DNA of 64,000 nt from Phoronis australis (Eukaryota > Phoronida > Phoronidae), in NCBI GenBank assembly GCA_002633005.1, contig NMRA01000215.1, positions 534,852 to 598,851 on the forward strand. The letters are read 5' to 3'. Shown piece after piece: positions 62,301 to 64,000 of the stretch. A model generated the notes under the pieces. It was not told where the DNA came from. It made no database searches and saw only the letters and a program-made list of their open reading frames with translations. Every line of letters starts with the position of its first letter. Positions within the stretch are counted from its first letter, which is position 1. A program made the translations under genes and the position numbers.

Positions 62301-64000
62301 AAATTTGTACCAATAAATATTATTTAAAAGACAATACTCTGACCTCACATGCATCATATCATTATGAAAAGCCGGTGGTTCAGTGAAAAACATAATTGTT
62401 CCTACATGCGCAGTCTATGGCAACCACTTTCTGAGGAAGATCTGTGCTCTCGGTAGAAAAAATACGGAAAATATTTTTGTATCAAAAATAGAATTGCCAA
62501 AAATCTCTAGCTGTTATCAAATCTTCACAGTTGCCGGATTCATAAAATCATCGAATGCCAAAAAATCCACAGTCAACGGAGATGTCGCTTCGTTATTCTT
62601 ATGCGGCATACATCAACATGGGGTGTATGAAAAGGTGGATTTTTGTCGCACAGGTCTTGGCGCCATGGTGCTAACATGTTACTGTACAGCATGGATTTGC
62701 CTGAGGCCTGCAAGACCCTGTGCTGGTTCTCCACTCGTGTGGATATATGCCATATGCAACAAGGTGACAATTTTGTCCCATTTTCCTGCTAAAGTTGGCG
62801 ATCCGCGACAAGTTGTCTATTAAAAACATTATACATCACACATCGAAAAATAACGCTTAGGTTATGAGTAACGTTAACAATCAGTTAGTCTACAGTCAGC
62901 CAAGTAATTAAAAATACAACGCAGCAATTACCCAAGTAAAAATGAAAACGTGTGTGCTTCCTACTCCTCTGCCACCATGGATTGACTCACGTGACCATGT
63001 GTTTTAGCAAAAAAGGTTCGTCCACAGCAAAATAGATGTATCAAAAACATGACAAAATTTCTCATACAATAAACATTTGAGATGAAATCTCAAAAAATCT
63101 TACCCAGTTTTCCTAATTATCTTTTCGTTCGTTTTTGTTTATGAAAATTTGCCTTTTGATCTGACCTTTGATAGCTCCTCATGCAAAGTTAAAACGTGTT
63201 TAATGAAAAATACGTTTTTGAGAATACAGGCCATAGGAAGCGGGGGGGGGGGCGAGCACGCCCCCCAAAAAATTTTCAGGCGTCAGGATTAAACCGTGGC
63301 AACCGACATAGGCGTGGGACTGGGGAAAGTCGAGAAAAGAAATATTGCGAAATATGGATAAGAGAGAAAATCCAAGAGAACATTAAACAACTCTGCATCA
63401 GTGCATGGTTTACCTAATATGAGGACCCTGACCAGGACATTGTCGTTAGGGTCTTCGCTTTTGCAACACAGGTCTTCTAAACGCACTTGAAAACTTGTGC
63501 ACGAAATCAATCATACATATATTTCGAAAAATCGAGAAAATTTGTAAAGCGAAGCTTTTGCGGAGCGTAATAATTTAATGGATTTTTAAATTCAATAAGT
63601 CAATTTTGCGGATGCAAAATTATATTTTTCCAGATGCCTTTCTCTGGTAAGGGATAACGGAGACAACTTTTGCTTTATTTTTCTCTCGAAACTGCATATT
63701 ACTTGAGAAAAAATGATGACCTTACGGATAACATCAATTGCTGCGCATTTCCTGATAACTGAAAATATAGATATTTTAAGGGGCCCCGTCCTGGAAGGAG
63801 GCTATTGATGACATTCAAGTGGCCACCCTTTTTGTGTTTTTATTGACAAATTCTTAAGGTGGCGCTCACGAAGAAAGGGCCCAATGTTGGAATCGTTTAT
63901 CTCTATTTTCCTGTTTTTTGTGAAATCGTGCAACCCGCTTTCATGTTGAAGGAGGTCACTCCCTGTATCATTTTGTGATCGCACGACGGTGGAATGCACT
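53307..64000. other. Gene-free region upstream of NK1
   Basis: Starts with the NK1 5' UTR and promoter. No convincing exons; open frames such as 62383-62823 show no family resemblance and no splice support. TAAT/ATTG-rich blocks occur near 56460-56760, 57380-57720 and 61380-61520. An N is at 57084. A C/G-run block at 63240-63270 may be a small transposon end. Confidence 0.55.
57380..57720. promoter_or_regulatory. Candidate distal regulatory block upstream of NK1
   Basis: Contains CTTAATTATTC, CTTCTTAATTATAT, CCTAATAATCGG, two ATTGTTATC sites (57541 and 57643) and TTTAATTACCACG. Composition resembles developmental enhancers. No direct support. Confidence 0.2.

Noticed and set aside
62383-62823. 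146-residue open frame near the right end
   Set aside because: No recognisable motif, no splice context and atypical composition; the antisense frame is also open. Probably chance.

Overview
Eukaryotic (animal) genomic DNA, AT-rich, with intron-containing genes, canonical GT-AG splice junctions, and many mobile-element relics and minisatellites. Gene content and the form of the NK1 homeobox gene point to a bilaterian invertebrate. I favour an invertebrate deuterostome such as a hemichordate, but the sequence does not settle the species. Two single N bases (19891 and 57084) mark assembly joins or ambiguous calls.

Three genes can be assembled exon by exon, with every junction kept in phase. 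(1) GRPEL1, minus strand, three coding exons (15533-15448, 8285-8114, 7540-7112), 228 aa: the mitochondrial GrpE nucleotide-exchange factor. Its 7.2-kb first intron holds a diverged segmental duplication and a perfect 148-bp foldback carrying a hammerhead-ribozyme-like core. (2) ALDH18A1/P5CS, plus strand, fourteen coding exons between 18206 and 33550, 769 aa: the bifunctional glutamate 5-kinase / gamma-glutamyl-phosphate reductase of proline and ornithine synthesis. Its introns contain a near-identical 0.6-kb duplication around an N, a 43-bp minisatellite, a foldback element, and decayed partial copies of two of its own exons. (3) NK1 (slouch / Nkx1 class homeobox), minus strand, three exons (53306-52955, 48466-48173, 46805-46597), 284 aa, with an EH1 repressor motif, a homeodomain and a conserved C-terminal tail on its own exon.

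Layout: 1-6.5 kb is non-coding and repeat-bearing; 6.5-15.6 kb is GRPEL1; 15.6-18.1 kb is the divergent intergenic region; 18.1-34.9 kb is ALDH18A1 including its 3' UTR; 35.0-36.9 kb is a Penelope-like retroelement relic split by a Harbinger-type element that itself contains a small MITE; 37-46.5 kb is gene-free; 46.6-53.3 kb is NK1; 53.3-64 kb is gene-free with AT-rich TAAT-containing blocks that could be regulatory.

Functionally, GRPEL1 (mitochondrial Hsp70 cycle) and P5CS (mitochondrial proline synthesis) are head-to-head genes for mitochondrial proteins. NK1 is a developmental repressor set in long non-coding flanks. From memory of the human map, the human counterparts lie on 4p16 (GRPEL1, NKX1-1) and 10q24-26 (ALDH18A1, NKX1-2), so the window looks like an unduplicated version of a vertebrate paralogon.
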